NCBI RefSeq assembly: GCF_016461955.1
Contig: NZ_JADMNM010000008.1
Coordinates: 77,501-119,493, forward strand
Origin: Qipengyuania sp. YIM B01966
GTDB lineage: Bacteria > Pseudomonadota > Alphaproteobacteria > Sphingomonadales > Sphingomonadaceae
Length of the DNA: 41,993 bases
Direction: 5' to 3'
Position 1 is the stretch's first letter; each line of letters opens with the position of its first letter. Shown here piece by piece: positions 9,164 to 17,767 of the stretch. A program made the translations under genes and the position numbers. The notes below the pieces were generated by a model. The model did not search any database, was not told the origin of the DNA, and worked only from the letters and a program-made list of their open reading frames with translations.

Positions 9164-9682
9164 TCAGAACGGGATATCGTCGTCGAGGTCGTCGTAATTC
9201 GACCCGCCGCCACTCGCGCCGCCACCGCCACCGCCGCCACCTTGGCCCCAGCTGCCGCTATCGTTGCCGCCGCCATAGCCGGAGCTACCGCCGCCGCGCT
9301 GGCCCCCACCACCGGCGCCGCCACCACCGGGTGCGCCATCGAGCATGGTCATCACGCCGCCGATCCCGCCGACCGACACTTCGGTCGTGTAGCGGTCATT
9401 GCCGGACTGGTCCTGCCATTTGCGGGTGCGCAGCTGGCCCTCGATGTAGACCTTGCTGCCCTTGCGCAGATAGCGCTCCGCGACACCCACCAGCCCGTCC
9501 GATTGCAGGACAACCGTGTGCCACTCGGTGCGCTCCTTGCGCTCGCCGGTCTGCTTGTCCTTCCAGTTCTCGCTGGTCGCGATACGCAGATTGGCTATCC
9601 GGCCGCCGTTCTGGAAGCTCTTGACCTCGGGATCGGCACCGAGATTGCCGATCAGCATGACCTTGTTGAGGCTGCCTGCCAT
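9164..9682 (-). CDS. ssb: Single-stranded DNA-binding protein
   Basis: A 172-residue SSB that coats single-stranded DNA in replication, recombination and repair. The OB fold covers about residues 1-112 ([52 protein letters not shown]). A glycine-rich, low-complexity linker follows, ending in the acidic tip [10 protein letters not shown] that recruits partner proteins. Start ATG 9682 is preceded by AAGGA at a normal distance. It converges with the DUF177 gene with almost no intergenic space. Confidence 0.97.
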   Translation of the reverse strand: MAGSLNKVMLIGNLGADPEVKSFQNGGRIANLRIATSENWKDKQTGERKERTEWHTVVLQSDGLVGVAERYLRKGSKVYIEGQLRTRKWQDQSGNDRYTTEVSVGGIGGVMTMLDGAPGGGGAGGGGQRGGGSSGYGGGNDSGSWGQGGGGGGGGASGGGSNYDDLDDDIPF

Positions 9683-9764
9683 GGAATCATTCCTTGTCTG
9701 TTCGCTGGCCGGTTAGCCATGCCCGGCCGGCAAAGCCAAGCGCGGCCAGCAAGTTTTCCCGCGC

Positions 9765-10385
9765 TCAGGCCGCGCGCAGCGCCATCATCCGCTGGAGATA
9801 GCGGGCGATAGTATCGATCTCGAGATTGACCGCATCCCCTTCGCGCAAGGCGCCCAGCGTGGTCACCTCGGCGGTATGCGGGATGATGTTGAGCGCGAAC
9901 ATGGTGCTGCCATCGGCCCGGTCGGCAACGCCGTTGACCGTGAGCGACACGCCATCGACCGTCACGGAACCCTTTTCGGCGATAAACGGAGCAATGGCGG
10001 CGGGCGCGGCGATGTCGAGCCGGATCGAGCCGCCCTCCTCCCGCCGGCCAACCACTTCGCCCACCGCGTCGACATGGCCGGTCACCAGATGGCCGCCGAG
10101 CTCGTCGCCCAGCCTCAACGCCTGTTCGAGGTTGAGCGCGCGCCCGGTGTCCCACATGGTCGCCGCCGTGCGCGATACCGTCTCGTTCGAGACGTCGACG
10201 GCAAACCAGCTGTCGCCTTCTGTGCCGCCCTTGTCCACCACCGTCAGGCAGACCCCCGAACAGGCGATCGACGCGCCCAGCGCCATCGTATGCGGGTCGT
10301 AGGGGCAGGCGATCGTCAGCCGCAGATCGCCGCGCTGTTCGCTGGCGCGGATGGTGCCGATGGCGCTTACGATGCCGGTGAACAT
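9765..10385 (-). CDS. ribE: Riboflavin synthase, alpha-type
   Basis: A 206-residue riboflavin synthase, which dismutates two 6,7-dimethyl-8-ribityllumazines to riboflavin and a pyrimidine. Two lumazine-binding barrels are visible: the first begins MFTGIVSAIGTI with SIACSGVCLTVV, and the second contains GGHLVTGHVDAVGEV and SVTVDGVSLTVNGV. The start has a strong AAGGAG six bases upstream. The coding region overlaps the 3' end of ribD by 19 bp, indicating an operon. Confidence 0.96.
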   Translation of the reverse strand: MFTGIVSAIGTIRASEQRGDLRLTIACPYDPHTMALGASIACSGVCLTVVDKGGTEGDSWFAVDVSNETVSRTAATMWDTGRALNLEQALRLGDELGGHLVTGHVDAVGEVVGRREEGGSIRLDIAAPAAIAPFIAEKGSVTVDGVSLTVNGVADRADGSTMFALNIIPHTAEVTTLGALREGDAVNLEIDTIARYLQRMMALRAA

Positions 10386-11371
10386 GGCTGCTCCTTGGTG
10401 GAGAGGCGGCGATAGGCGGCGTAGTCGTCCTTGCCAAGCACGCGCCGTTCGACCGCTTGCCAGCGGCCATGCGCGTCAGCCAGCGCCCCCAGGCCGATAT
10501 CGCCCAGCGCCCGCCGCCCAGCGCCAAGCAGGATGGGGGCGCGGTAAAGGTCCAGCCGGTCAACCAGATCGGCCGCGAGAAACGCTGCGGCGGCGCCCGC
10601 TCCACCCTCGAGATAGAGCCACGACACCCCGTCCAGCCCGGCAATATCGGCGGGCGCGGCGATGGTCCGCACCTCGGCGAGCGGCTGGCGGCTCAGCACC
10701 ACGGGCGCGGGCGAGCGGCCCTCGAGGCCGGGCAGGCGCACATCGAGCCGCGGGGAATCGGCCCGCAAGGTCGCGCCGCCCACCAAAATCGCATCGGCCA
10801 GCGCGCGCCGGGCGTGGACATGGGCGCGCGCCTCGGGCCCGGTGATCCAGCGGCTTTCCCCGGCCGCAGTGGCGATGGCGCCATCGAGCGAGACAGCCAG
10901 TTTGAGGGTGACGTGTGGGCGGCCATGCGCGGCGCGCACAAGATAGCCAGCAAGGCTCTCAACCGCTTCATCAGACGCCAGCAAGTCCACCACGATGCCC
11001 GCAGCGCGCATACGGGCGATGCCGGCGCCGGCCGTTCGCGGATCGGGGTCGATAACGCCGACCACCACCCGCGCGAGCCGGGCGGCGACAATCAGTTCGG
11101 CGCAAGCGGGCCCCCGCGCGCTGTCATGCGCGCAAGGTTCGAGCGTGACATAAAGCGTCGCGCCGCGCGCTGCGCTGCCCGCCTGCGCCAGCGCAACGGC
11201 CTCGGCATGGGGCCGCCCGCCCGCCGCTGTCCAGCCGCGTCCGACGACCCTGCCGCCAGCGACCACCAGCGCGCCGACGCCAGGATTCGGCCGGGCCAGC
11301 GGGCGCGCGCGCAAAGCCAGCCGCGCCGCCGCATCCAGCCAATCGCGATCAGTTGCGATCGGCGCCCCCAC
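10367..11371 (-). CDS. ribD: Bifunctional riboflavin deaminase/reductase RibD
   Basis: A 334-residue enzyme for the second and third steps of riboflavin synthesis. The N-terminal deaminase domain has the zinc ligands of the family: GRPHAEAVAL and TLYVTLEPCAH followed by ACAELI. The C-terminal reductase domain contains RPHVTLKLAVSLDGAIA, SRWITGPEAR and ADAILVGGATLRADSPRL. The N-terminal family region (DWLDAAARLALRARPLARPNPGVGALVV) requires a start near GTG 11371, which lies 23 bp inside the end of the upstream gene; no ATG is available. RibE follows with a 19-bp overlap. Confidence 0.93.
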   Translation of the reverse strand: MGAPIATDRDWLDAAARLALRARPLARPNPGVGALVVAGGRVVGRGWTAAGGRPHAEAVALAQAGSAARGATLYVTLEPCAHDSARGPACAELIVAARLARVVVGVIDPDPRTAGAGIARMRAAGIVVDLLASDEAVESLAGYLVRAAHGRPHVTLKLAVSLDGAIATAAGESRWITGPEARAHVHARRALADAILVGGATLRADSPRLDVRLPGLEGRSPAPVVLSRQPLAEVRTIAAPADIAGLDGVSWLYLEGGAGAAAAFLAADLVDRLDLYRAPILLGAGRRALGDIGLGALADAHGRWQAVERRVLGKDDYAAYRRLSTKEQPCSPAS

Positions 11372-11792
11372 TCTGCGCAGCAGCGGCAGCGGCCGCAGCG
11401 GCGGCTTCTGCCCGCGCGCGCTCGGCAGCCGCTTCGCGTTCGATCCGCTCGACATCCATGCCCGACATCCTGCCGAGCGTGCGGTAGAGGTTGCGCACCT
11501 CTTCGTCGCGCTTGGCCTGTTCGGCGGCGAGCCGCTCCTTTTCCTGCTGGTGCGCGAGGTTGCGCGCGCGGATTTCCGCATCGCTCCGATCAGGCGCCAG
11601 CGTGGTGATATAGGTCACCGGCGGGCGCACCGGGTCGCCATAGGTCGTGCCGGGAATCAATGTGTAGAGCAGGCCGAAGGTCATCAGCGCCGCGGCGCCG
11701 AGGATCGGCCAGCGCCATTTGTTCGGCCGCCGGAACTCGCTCCAGAAATCGGCGATGCCGGTGCCGGGATTATATTTGCTGAGCTTGCCCAT
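11349..11792 (-). CDS. Small membrane-anchored protein with a charged helical tail
   Basis: A 147-residue protein not recognised beyond being conserved-looking. ATG 11792 gives MGKLSKYNPGTGIADFWSEF and a single membrane segment (about residues 30-50, WPILGAAALMTFGLLYTLI). A short extracytoplasmic stretch follows (PPVTYITTLAPDRSDAE), then a highly charged helix of Glu, Arg, Ala and Gln likely to be coiled coil, ending in an alanine run. An upstream in-frame extension lacks protein-like character. It is the first gene of a probable operon with ribD and ribE, overlapping ribD by 23 bp. No function is proposed. Confidence 0.75.
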   Translation of the reverse strand: MGKLSKYNPGTGIADFWSEFRRPNKWRWPILGAAALMTFGLLYTLIPGTTYGDPVRPPVTYITTLAPDRSDAEIRARNLAHQQEKERLAAEQAKRDEEVRNLYRTLGRMSGMDVERIEREAAAERARAEAAAAAAAAAAQSGGADRN

Positions 11793-11850
11793 CACGCCGA
11801 AGATAGGGCGCGCAGCCGCTGCGCGCCAGCCCCCGCGCTGCGCAAAGGCG

Positions 11851-12411
11851 CTATTCGTAAGCGACGCGCAGCGGCACCCGCCCGCGCAAGCGACCCGCAC
11901 CTGCCGCGCGCGCGGTGGTGTAGAGCGTGCCCGTAAAGCGGAAGGTCAACCGCCCGTCGGCCCCCAGCGTCGCGATCAACGGCAGGCTGGTGCGAAAATC
12001 GCGCAATTCGGCGGACGCACCCGTCGCATCGACCAGCGTCACGCTGGCCGGCAAGTCGACCCGCACCGAGGCGCGCGGCCCGCCGGTGATGGTCGCTTGC
12101 CCAGCAACCGGCATCCCGCCCAGATCGTCCAGCTCGCCAAACAGCGTGCGGCTGCCGGTGGTAAGATCAATCACCGCATAGCCATTGCCCGATCCGACCA
12201 GCAGCAACCGGCCAAAATCGATATTGCTTTCGACCGTCAGGTCGAGCGCCGGGAGGGGCACGCAGCGGGGATCGTTCTTCTTGCCATTACCGACCCCGCG
12301 GCAGCCTGGCGGAAGCACGCAATTGACGCACTGCCCTTGTGCGAGGGCGGACATCGGCGTGCCGGCAACAACACCGAGCAGTACCAGCAGGCCAGTCAGA
12401 CGGGCGATCAT
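11851..12411 (-). CDS. Secreted DUF4402 domain protein
   Basis: A 186-residue exported protein with a classical signal peptide (MIARLTGLLVLLGVVAGTPMSALAQ). The rest matches the DUF4402 pattern: a beta-rich domain with DLTVESNIDFGRLLLVGSG near its start and RLTFRFTGTLYTTA near the end. Proteins of this family resemble pilin or adhesin-like beta sandwiches, but the role is unknown. An N-terminal cysteine cluster (CVNCVLPPGC) could be disulfide bonded in the periplasm. Confidence 0.75.
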   Translation of the reverse strand: MIARLTGLLVLLGVVAGTPMSALAQGQCVNCVLPPGCRGVGNGKKNDPRCVPLPALDLTVESNIDFGRLLLVGSGNGYAVIDLTTGSRTLFGELDDLGGMPVAGQATITGGPRASVRVDLPASVTLVDATGASAELRDFRTSLPLIATLGADGRLTFRFTGTLYTTARAAGAGRLRGRVPLRVAYE

Positions 12412-12470
12412 CAGCCCATCATGGCGCAGTATGGTTAATGAATGCCTAGGGCGCCACCAGGAGTGGCGCG

Positions 12471-13193
12471 TTAACCGAAAGGTGCGTAAAGCGTCCGCCC
12501 ATGATCGCGCAGCCAGCGATTGGCGGCTGTCAGATCGCCTTCATAAAGGTCGGCCAGCAGCGCGTGAAACGCCGCGGAATGGTCAAAATGCACCAGATGC
12601 GCGACCTCGTGCGCGGCGACCGAGCGGCGGACGAAATCGGGCGCCATCGCCAGCCGCCAGTTGATCCGTACCATCCCGCGCGCCGAGCAGCTGCCCCAGC
12701 GCCGCGTCGCGCGCGACAGGCCGAGCGGGGGCACCGCGCAGCCCGCGCGGGGCGCATACTCCGCCAGATCGGCCGCCAGCAGCAGGCGGGCCTCATGATC
12801 CATCCAGCGTTGCACCCGGCGCGCAATGGCCGCCCGCTCGCCGCCCAGCACCAGCCGGCCGTCGGCCACTTGCGGAGCGCGCGGTGCACCGGCCTGCCAG
12901 TCGATGATCAGCGGCCTGCCGCGCCACGGCAATTCGATACCGTGGTCGATTGTCAGCCGACGCGGGATGCGCGCGCGTTGCTGCCCCAGCCATTCACTGC
13001 GAGCTTGCGCGAATGCCAGCGCCTCCGCTGTGCGGCCCCAACGCGGCATGGTTAGCCGCGCCTCGCTGCCATCGGCGGCGAGGCGCAGCACCATCCGGCG
13101 CGCCGTGGGGTGCCGGCGCAGCGCCAGCGGCAGCAGCTCGCCGCTGGGCAGTTCGACCACCGGATCGCCGCTATGGCGCAGCCAGTCGATCAT
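12471..13193 (-). CDS. YgjP/DUF45-type zinc metallopeptidase
   Basis: A 240-residue protein of the YgjP-like metallopeptidase family (M48-related gluzincins). The zinc motif HEVAH is clear within RRSVAAHEVAHLVHFDHSAAFH, where the later histidine can serve as the third ligand. It is preceded by the family hallmark SRATRRWGSCSARGMVRINWRL. No signal peptide, so cytoplasmic. ATG 13193 overlaps the stop of the YcgN gene (ATGA), placing it third in a SCO-YcgN-peptidase operon. Substrate unknown. Confidence 0.87.
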   Translation of the reverse strand: MIDWLRHSGDPVVELPSGELLPLALRRHPTARRMVLRLAADGSEARLTMPRWGRTAEALAFAQARSEWLGQQRARIPRRLTIDHGIELPWRGRPLIIDWQAGAPRAPQVADGRLVLGGERAAIARRVQRWMDHEARLLLAADLAEYAPRAGCAVPPLGLSRATRRWGSCSARGMVRINWRLAMAPDFVRRSVAAHEVAHLVHFDHSAAFHALLADLYEGDLTAANRWLRDHGRTLYAPFG

Positions 13194-13639
13194 CCGTCGG
13201 TCTCGTCCCAATCAACCAGATGATGTTCGAGCGGGCCCGCCTCGTCCTCGCTGATGATGCGCCCGGCAGCCGACACGCCGGCGGCAATCGGTCCCTCCGG
13301 GTCGCCCGACAGCAGCGGATGCCACGGATAAAGCGGCCGCCCAGCCGCCCGCAGGCGATAGGCGCAGGTCGATGGCAGCCAGCCGATCTCGAGCAGCAGC
13401 TCGGGCGTCAGTTGCAGGCAATCGGGCACATGGGCGCGGCGATTGGGATAATTGCGGCAGCGCGCGGTCGCCGGGTCGAGCAGCCGGCAGGCGACATTGG
13501 TATCCTGAATGTCGCCGGTATCGGCATCCTCGATCTTGTGCAGGCAGCAGCGGCCGCAGCCATCGCACAGCGCCTCCCACTCAGCGCGGGTCAGCTGATC
13601 GAGCGGGAGCCGCCAGAAACGCGCCCTCAGCGCACCCAT
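13190..13639 (-). CDS. YcgN family cysteine-cluster protein (UPF0260)
   Basis: A 149-residue member of UPF0260/YcgN, a family with a metal-binding-like cysteine cluster (YkgJ type). Cysteines appear in ALCDGCGRCCLHK, VACRLL, ARCRNYP, PDCLQL and STCAYRL, the expected order. Function is not established. It overlaps the upstream SCO gene by 13 bp and the downstream peptidase by 4 bp. Confidence 0.9.
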   Translation of the reverse strand: MGALRARFWRLPLDQLTRAEWEALCDGCGRCCLHKIEDADTGDIQDTNVACRLLDPATARCRNYPNRRAHVPDCLQLTPELLLEIGWLPSTCAYRLRAAGRPLYPWHPLLSGDPEGPIAAGVSAAGRIISEDEAGPLEHHLVDWDETDG

Positions 13640-14256
13640 TTGGCCAGCTCGGCGGCCACCGCATCGCCGCCCTGATCGACCGGCAGCGTGGTCAGCGGCT
13701 GCCCTTCCGGGCCAAACAGATAAGTCACGCGCGAATGGTCCATCAGATAGCCGCCGCCCGGCTGCTCGGTGCCGCGCGCGGCATAGACGCCGAAGGTCTT
13801 GGCCGCCGCCGCCACCTGTTCGCTGGTGCCCGTCAAGCCGAGCAATCGGGGGGAAAAGGCGCGGGTGAACTCGCCGACCACCTCGGGCGTGTCGCGTTCG
13901 GGATCGACGGTGATGAAGATCGGCTGGATGCGCGCCGCAAGCGCGGGCTGCACCTTGGCGAAGGCGTTATAGCCCTGCATCATCCGCTGGACATCGACCG
14001 GGCAGATGTCGGGGCAATAGGCATAGCCGAAATAGACCATGCGATATTTTCCGGCGAAATCCTCCCACTGCACCGTGCGCCCGTCGCTGGCGGTCAGCGT
14101 GAACGGCCCGCCAATCGCTGCGCCTGCCAGCGGCGGCTCACCCGCGCCGCCCCCGCCCGCCGGATTGCAGGCGGCAAGCGCCAAGGCAGCCGCGCAGACA
14201 GTAGCAACACGATATGGCAAGCGGGTGATGGGCGAAGGCATGGCGCGGCGGTTCAT
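13627..14256 (-). CDS. SCO1/SenC family copper chaperone-like lipoprotein
   Basis: A 209-residue thioredoxin-fold protein of the SCO family, which delivers copper or reduces disulfides for cytochrome c oxidase CuA maturation. The copper ligands are present: the CxxxC in YFGYAYCPDICP and the histidine in GGYLMDHSRVTYLF. The N-terminus has a signal peptide ending ALALAAC, a probable lipobox. ATG 14256 is used; ATG 14241 is an alternative. First gene of a three-gene minus-strand operon, divergent from the ankyrin gene. Confidence 0.93.
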   Translation of the reverse strand: MNRRAMPSPITRLPYRVATVCAAALALAACNPAGGGGAGEPPLAGAAIGGPFTLTASDGRTVQWEDFAGKYRMVYFGYAYCPDICPVDVQRMMQGYNAFAKVQPALAARIQPIFITVDPERDTPEVVGEFTRAFSPRLLGLTGTSEQVAAAAKTFGVYAARGTEQPGGGYLMDHSRVTYLFGPEGQPLTTLPVDQGGDAVAAELAKWVR

Positions 14257-14332
14257 GCTCTGCTAACCCCCGTTTCGCAAGGTCGCTTGCACAGCTTTTG
14301 AACGTGAAGCCGAAATGGCAGGGGCAGTTAAG

Positions 14333-14935
14333 ATGACACGGGTGTGGCAGGCAGCGATGGCGGCAATTGCGCTGGCGGCAATGGCTGCCGGCACGCCCGC
14401 GGCGGCGCAGAATTTCTCCGAAGGGTTCCAGTTCCTGAAAGCGGTCAAGGACCGTGACGGGACCGAGGTGACCGACGCACTCGACAAGCCGGGCTCCACG
14501 GTAATCAATGCGCGCGATCTGGCGACCGGCGAAACCGCGCTGCATATTGTGGCCCAGCGGCGCGATGCGGTGTGGATCCGCTTCCTCGCCCAGCGCGGCG
14601 CCAATCCCAATGTGCGCGATCGCAACGGGGTGACGCCGCTGACCATCGCGGTCAGTCTGGGCCATGTCGAAGGGGCCGAGGCGCTGCTTAACGCCGGCGC
14701 GCGCCCTGACGAGCGCGGTGGCGCGGGGGAAACCCCGCTGATGATCGCCACCCACCGGCGCGATACGGCGATGGTGCGGTTGCTGTTGTCCAAAGGGGCC
14801 GATCCGCAGCAAACCGATGCATCGGGCCGCTCGGCGCGCGAAATTGCCGAGGCACAGGGCGGCGCGATTCTGGCCGAATTCGACGCCGCCGCCCGCGCCG
14901 GCGCGGCCAATGGCGCCGGCTACGGGCCGCGCTGA
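14333..14935 (+). CDS. Periplasmic ankyrin-repeat protein
   Basis: A 200-residue exported protein. A signal peptide (TRVWQAAMAAIALAAMAAGTPAAAQ) precedes roughly four ankyrin repeats, seen as ETALHIVAQRRDAVWIRFL, GVTPLTIAVSLGHVEGAEAL and ETPLMIATHRRDTAMVRLL. Ankyrin repeats mediate protein contacts; the partner is unknown. ATG 14333 was preferred over 14315 because it gives a normal signal peptide and has AGGGG upstream. Stop and the COQ9 start overlap as TGATG. Confidence 0.85.
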   Translation: MTRVWQAAMAAIALAAMAAGTPAAAQNFSEGFQFLKAVKDRDGTEVTDALDKPGSTVINARDLATGETALHIVAQRRDAVWIRFLAQRGANPNVRDRNGVTPLTIAVSLGHVEGAEALLNAGARPDERGGAGETPLMIATHRRDTAMVRLLLSKGADPQQTDASGRSAREIAEAQGGAILAEFDAAARAGAANGAGYGPR

Positions 14936-15606
14936 TGGTGGCCGCCCCGACATCGCTGGCCGATCTGCCGCTCGACGAATTGCGCGTCGCGATCGCGCCG
15001 GCGATTGCCGATGCGGCGGTGTTCGACGGGTGGAGCACAGCCGCGCTCGACATGGCGGCCGACGAGCACGGGGTTGACCGCGACGTGGTCCGCTATGCTT
15101 TCAAGGGCGGGCAGCAGGCGATGATCGGCGCGTGGATCGACGCGATTGACCAGGCGATGGAGGCCGCGCTGCCGGCCGAAAGCCTGGCCGGCGCACCGAT
15201 CCGCGAGCGCATCCGCCGGCTGGTGCAGTTCCGGCTCGATCAAGCCACCGGCAAGGAAGAGGCGCTGTCGCGGGCGCTGTCGATCATGGCGCTGCCGCAG
15301 AATGCCGGCTTCGCGCTCAAGCGCGGGTGGCTCAGTGCCGACCGGATGTGGCGGCTCGCCGGCGACACCGCCACCGATTACAACCATTATACCAAGCGGG
15401 CGATGCTCGCCTCGATCTACGCCGCGACGCTCTCCGTCCATGCCGGCGATACCAGCGAAGACAAGGCCGCAACACGCGCCTTTCTCGACCGGCGGATCGA
15501 GGGGGTGATGCGGTTCGAAAAGGCAAAGGCGCAGCTGCTCAAATCCGAGCGCGAGCATTTCAGCCTCACCCGCTTCCTCGGCCGGCTGCGCTATCCGGCG
15601 GCATAA
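14935..15606 (+). CDS. COQ9 family protein
   Basis: A 223-residue protein of the COQ9 family, whose mitochondrial members bind isoprenoid lipid and assist COQ7 hydroxylation in ubiquinone synthesis. It has a TetR-like helical lead (ALDMAADEHGVDRDVVRYAF) and the COQ9 core with SRALSIMALPQNAGFALKR, WRLAGDTATDYNHYTKR and a C-terminal KSEREHFSLTRFLGRLRYP. Start overlaps the ankyrin stop, so the pair is co-translated. Confidence 0.9.
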   Translation: MVAAPTSLADLPLDELRVAIAPAIADAAVFDGWSTAALDMAADEHGVDRDVVRYAFKGGQQAMIGAWIDAIDQAMEAALPAESLAGAPIRERIRRLVQFRLDQATGKEEALSRALSIMALPQNAGFALKRGWLSADRMWRLAGDTATDYNHYTKRAMLASIYAATLSVHAGDTSEDKAATRAFLDRRIEGVMRFEKAKAQLLKSEREHFSLTRFLGRLRYPAA

Positions 15607-15624
15607 TTTGATCCAGGCGGGCTT

Positions 15625-15643
15625 ATTGCAAATCAGTTGCAAT
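15625..15643. promoter_or_regulatory. Fur-like palindrome upstream of feoAB
   Basis: A 19-bp dyad with perfect 7-bp arms, attgcaa and ttgcaat, around a 5-bp centre, 29 bp before the feoA start. Size, symmetry and the TTGCAA arms resemble alphaproteobacterial Fur-family operators, and ferrous iron uptake is a classic target. This is inferred from sequence; no binding data. Confidence 0.55.
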
Positions 15644-15671
15644 TAGCCCTGCGCTGGATTAATTCGCGTGC

Positions 15672-15911
15672 ATGACCCTCGATCAATTGCCGCAGGGCAA
15701 GCGCGCCACCATCATCGCGATTGACTGGAGCCGGTTCGACCCGTCCGAAGGCAAGCGGTTGCGCGCCCTGGGCATGGACGAAGGCGCGCGGGTGGCCGTC
15801 GCGCATCGCGGAGTGTTCGGCGGGCGCGATCCGCTGGCGGTGATGGTCGGGCGGATGACGGTCGCGGTCCGCCGCGCGCACGCGCTGGCGATGCGGATCA
15901 CCCCCATCTGA
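15672..15911 (+). CDS. feoA: Ferrous iron transport protein FeoA
   Basis: A 79-residue SH3-like FeoA protein, a cytoplasmic partner of the FeoB iron channel. Family pattern: an N-terminal TLDQLPQGKRATI, the hallmark KRLRALGMDEGARV, and a final MRITPI strand. Its TGA overlaps the feoB ATG (TGATG), coupling translation. A Fur-like dyad lies just upstream. Confidence 0.93.
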   Translation: MTLDQLPQGKRATIIAIDWSRFDPSEGKRLRALGMDEGARVAVAHRGVFGGRDPLAVMVGRMTVAVRRAHALAMRITPI

Positions 15912-17767
15912 TGAGCCGACTGCGCACAGCTGCCCTCGTCGGCAATCCCAATGCCGGCAAAAGCGCCCTGTTCAACGCGCTGACCGGCGCGCGGCAGAAG
16001 ATCGCCAATTATCCCGGCGTCACGGTGGAGCGCAAGGCGGGCCGGCTGACGCTGCCTTCGGGCGAGCCGGTCGAACTGATCGACCTGCCGGGCGCCTACA
16101 GCTTCGATGCCACCAGCCCCGACGAGGATGTCACCCGCCGGGTGGTGCATGGGGAATTGCCGGGCGAAGCGACACCCGATTTCATCGTGCTGGTGCTCGA
16201 CGCGGCCAATCTCGAACAGCATCTGGTGTTCGCGCAGGAGGTGCTCGAACTTGGCCGGCCGACCGTTGTTGCGCTCAACATGGTCGATCTTGCGGAGCGC
16301 GACGGTTTGGTGATCGATCCCGCCGCGTTGTCGAGCGCGCTGGGCGTGCCCGTCATTCCCACCGTCGCGGTCCGCCGGCGCGGCCTCGACGAATTGCTCG
16401 CCGCGCTGGATGAGGCCGGCGCCGGCGAGGCGGCGGGCCTCGCCCCCGCGCCGCAGCAGCACATCACCCTTCCCGAGAGGCGCCTCAACGCCGCCAACAT
16501 GGCCAAGGGCGCGATTCTGTCCGAGAGCGGCACGCACCGGCTTCATGCTGGACTCGACAAGGTGCTGCTCCACCCGTGGATCGGGCCGATCATCCTGTTC
16601 GCGCTGCTGTTCGTCGTTTTCCAGGCTGTGTTCGCCTGGGCAACCCCCTTTGCCGACGCCCTGGAAAGCGCAATCGGGGCGATGGCCGAAGCGGTCAAAA
16701 GCGCCCTGCCGGCCGGTCTGATCCGCGATTTCCTGACCGACGCGGTGCTCAACGGTGTCGGCTCGGTGATTGTCTTTCTGCCGCAGATCGTCATCCTGTT
16801 CGCCTTTATCCTCTTGATGGAAGCGAGCGGCTATATGGCCCGCGCGGCCTATCTGATGGACCGGATGATGCAGGGCGTGGGGCTGTCGGGCCGCAGCTTC
16901 ATTCCGCTGCTGTCGAGCTTCGCCTGTGCCATCCCCGGCATCATGGCGACCCGCTCGATCGCCGATGACAAGGATCGGCTGACAACGATCCTCGTGGCCC
17001 CACTGATGACCTGCTCGGCGCGGTTGCCGGTCTATGCGGTAATTATCGCTGCCTTCATCCCCAATACAAGCGTCGGCGCGGGCATCGGACTGCAAGGCTT
17101 GGTCCTGTTCGCGCTCTACGTTGCCGGCATTGTCGGCGCGATGGCGGTCGCGCTGGTGCTGCGCCGTTCGGTGACCAAAGGGAGTGCGGGCGGCTTCATC
17201 ATGGAATTGCCGCGCTACCAATTGCCCCTCCTTGGCGATCTCCTGATCGGCTTGTGGCAGCGCGCCTGGGTGTTCCTGCGCCGCGCCGGCACGATCATCT
17301 TTGCCGCGACCGTTATCCTGTGGCTGCTGCTGAGCTTTCCGCGGGCCGAGCCGGGCGAAAGCCAGGTCGATGCCTCGATCGCCGGGCAGATCGCCGGCGG
17401 GCTCGAGGTGCTGGTGAAGCCGATCGGTTTCAACCGCGAGATCGCGCTGGCGCTGGTCCCGGCGATGGCCGCGCGCGAGGTGGCGGTTTCCTCGCTCGCC
17501 ACCACCTACGCGGTCGACGCGCCCGACGAGGAGGCGGAGGCCGCGGGCCTCGCGAGCCAACTCTCCTCGCGCTGGAGCCTGGCGACCGCGCTCGCCTTCC
17601 TCGCCTGGTTCGTCTTCGCGCCGCAATGCCTGTCAACCATCGCCGTCACCCGCCGCGAGACGAACGGGTGGAAATGGCCGCTGTTCATGCTCTTCTATCT
17701 GTTCGCGCTGGCCTATGTCTTTGCCGGACTGACCTACTGGATCGCGGTGGCGGCGGGGCTGGGCTAG
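15911..17767 (+). CDS. feoB: Ferrous iron transporter FeoB
   Basis: A 618-residue G-protein-coupled ferrous iron transporter. GTPase motifs: G1 GNPNAGKS (11-18), G3 DLPGAYS, G4 NMVD. After a helical GDI-type spacer, the membrane domain carries two gate regions (the first includes GRSFIPLLSSFACAIPG and LMTCSARLPVY; the second RAGTIIF and AMAAREVAVSSLATTY). It is shorter than the E. coli protein, and no feoC follows, which is common in alphaproteobacteria. The stop TAG shares CTAG with the stop of the convergent acetyltransferase. Confidence 0.96.
   Translation: MSRLRTAALVGNPNAGKSALFNALTGARQKIANYPGVTVERKAGRLTLPSGEPVELIDLPGAYSFDATSPDEDVTRRVVHGELPGEATPDFIVLVLDAANLEQHLVFAQEVLELGRPTVVALNMVDLAERDGLVIDPAALSSALGVPVIPTVAVRRRGLDELLAALDEAGAGEAAGLAPAPQQHITLPERRLNAANMAKGAILSESGTHRLHAGLDKVLLHPWIGPIILFALLFVVFQAVFAWATPFADALESAIGAMAEAVKSALPAGLIRDFLTDAVLNGVGSVIVFLPQIVILFAFILLMEASGYMARAAYLMDRMMQGVGLSGRSFIPLLSSFACAIPGIMATRSIADDKDRLTTILVAPLMTCSARLPVYAVIIAAFIPNTSVGAGIGLQGLVLFALYVAGIVGAMAVALVLRRSVTKGSAGGFIMELPRYQLPLLGDLLIGLWQRAWVFLRRAGTIIFAATVILWLLLSFPRAEPGESQVDASIAGQIAGGLEVLVKPIGFNREIALALVPAMAAREVAVSSLATTYAVDAPDEEAEAAGLASQLSSRWSLATALAFLAWFVFAPQCLSTIAVTRRETNGWKWPLFMLFYLFALAYVFAGLTYWIAVAAGLG

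Noticed and set aside
15683-17626. 647-codon open frame on the minus strand
   Set aside because: Antisense to feoA/feoB, with no domain-like sequence and a biased Arg/Gln/His composition.
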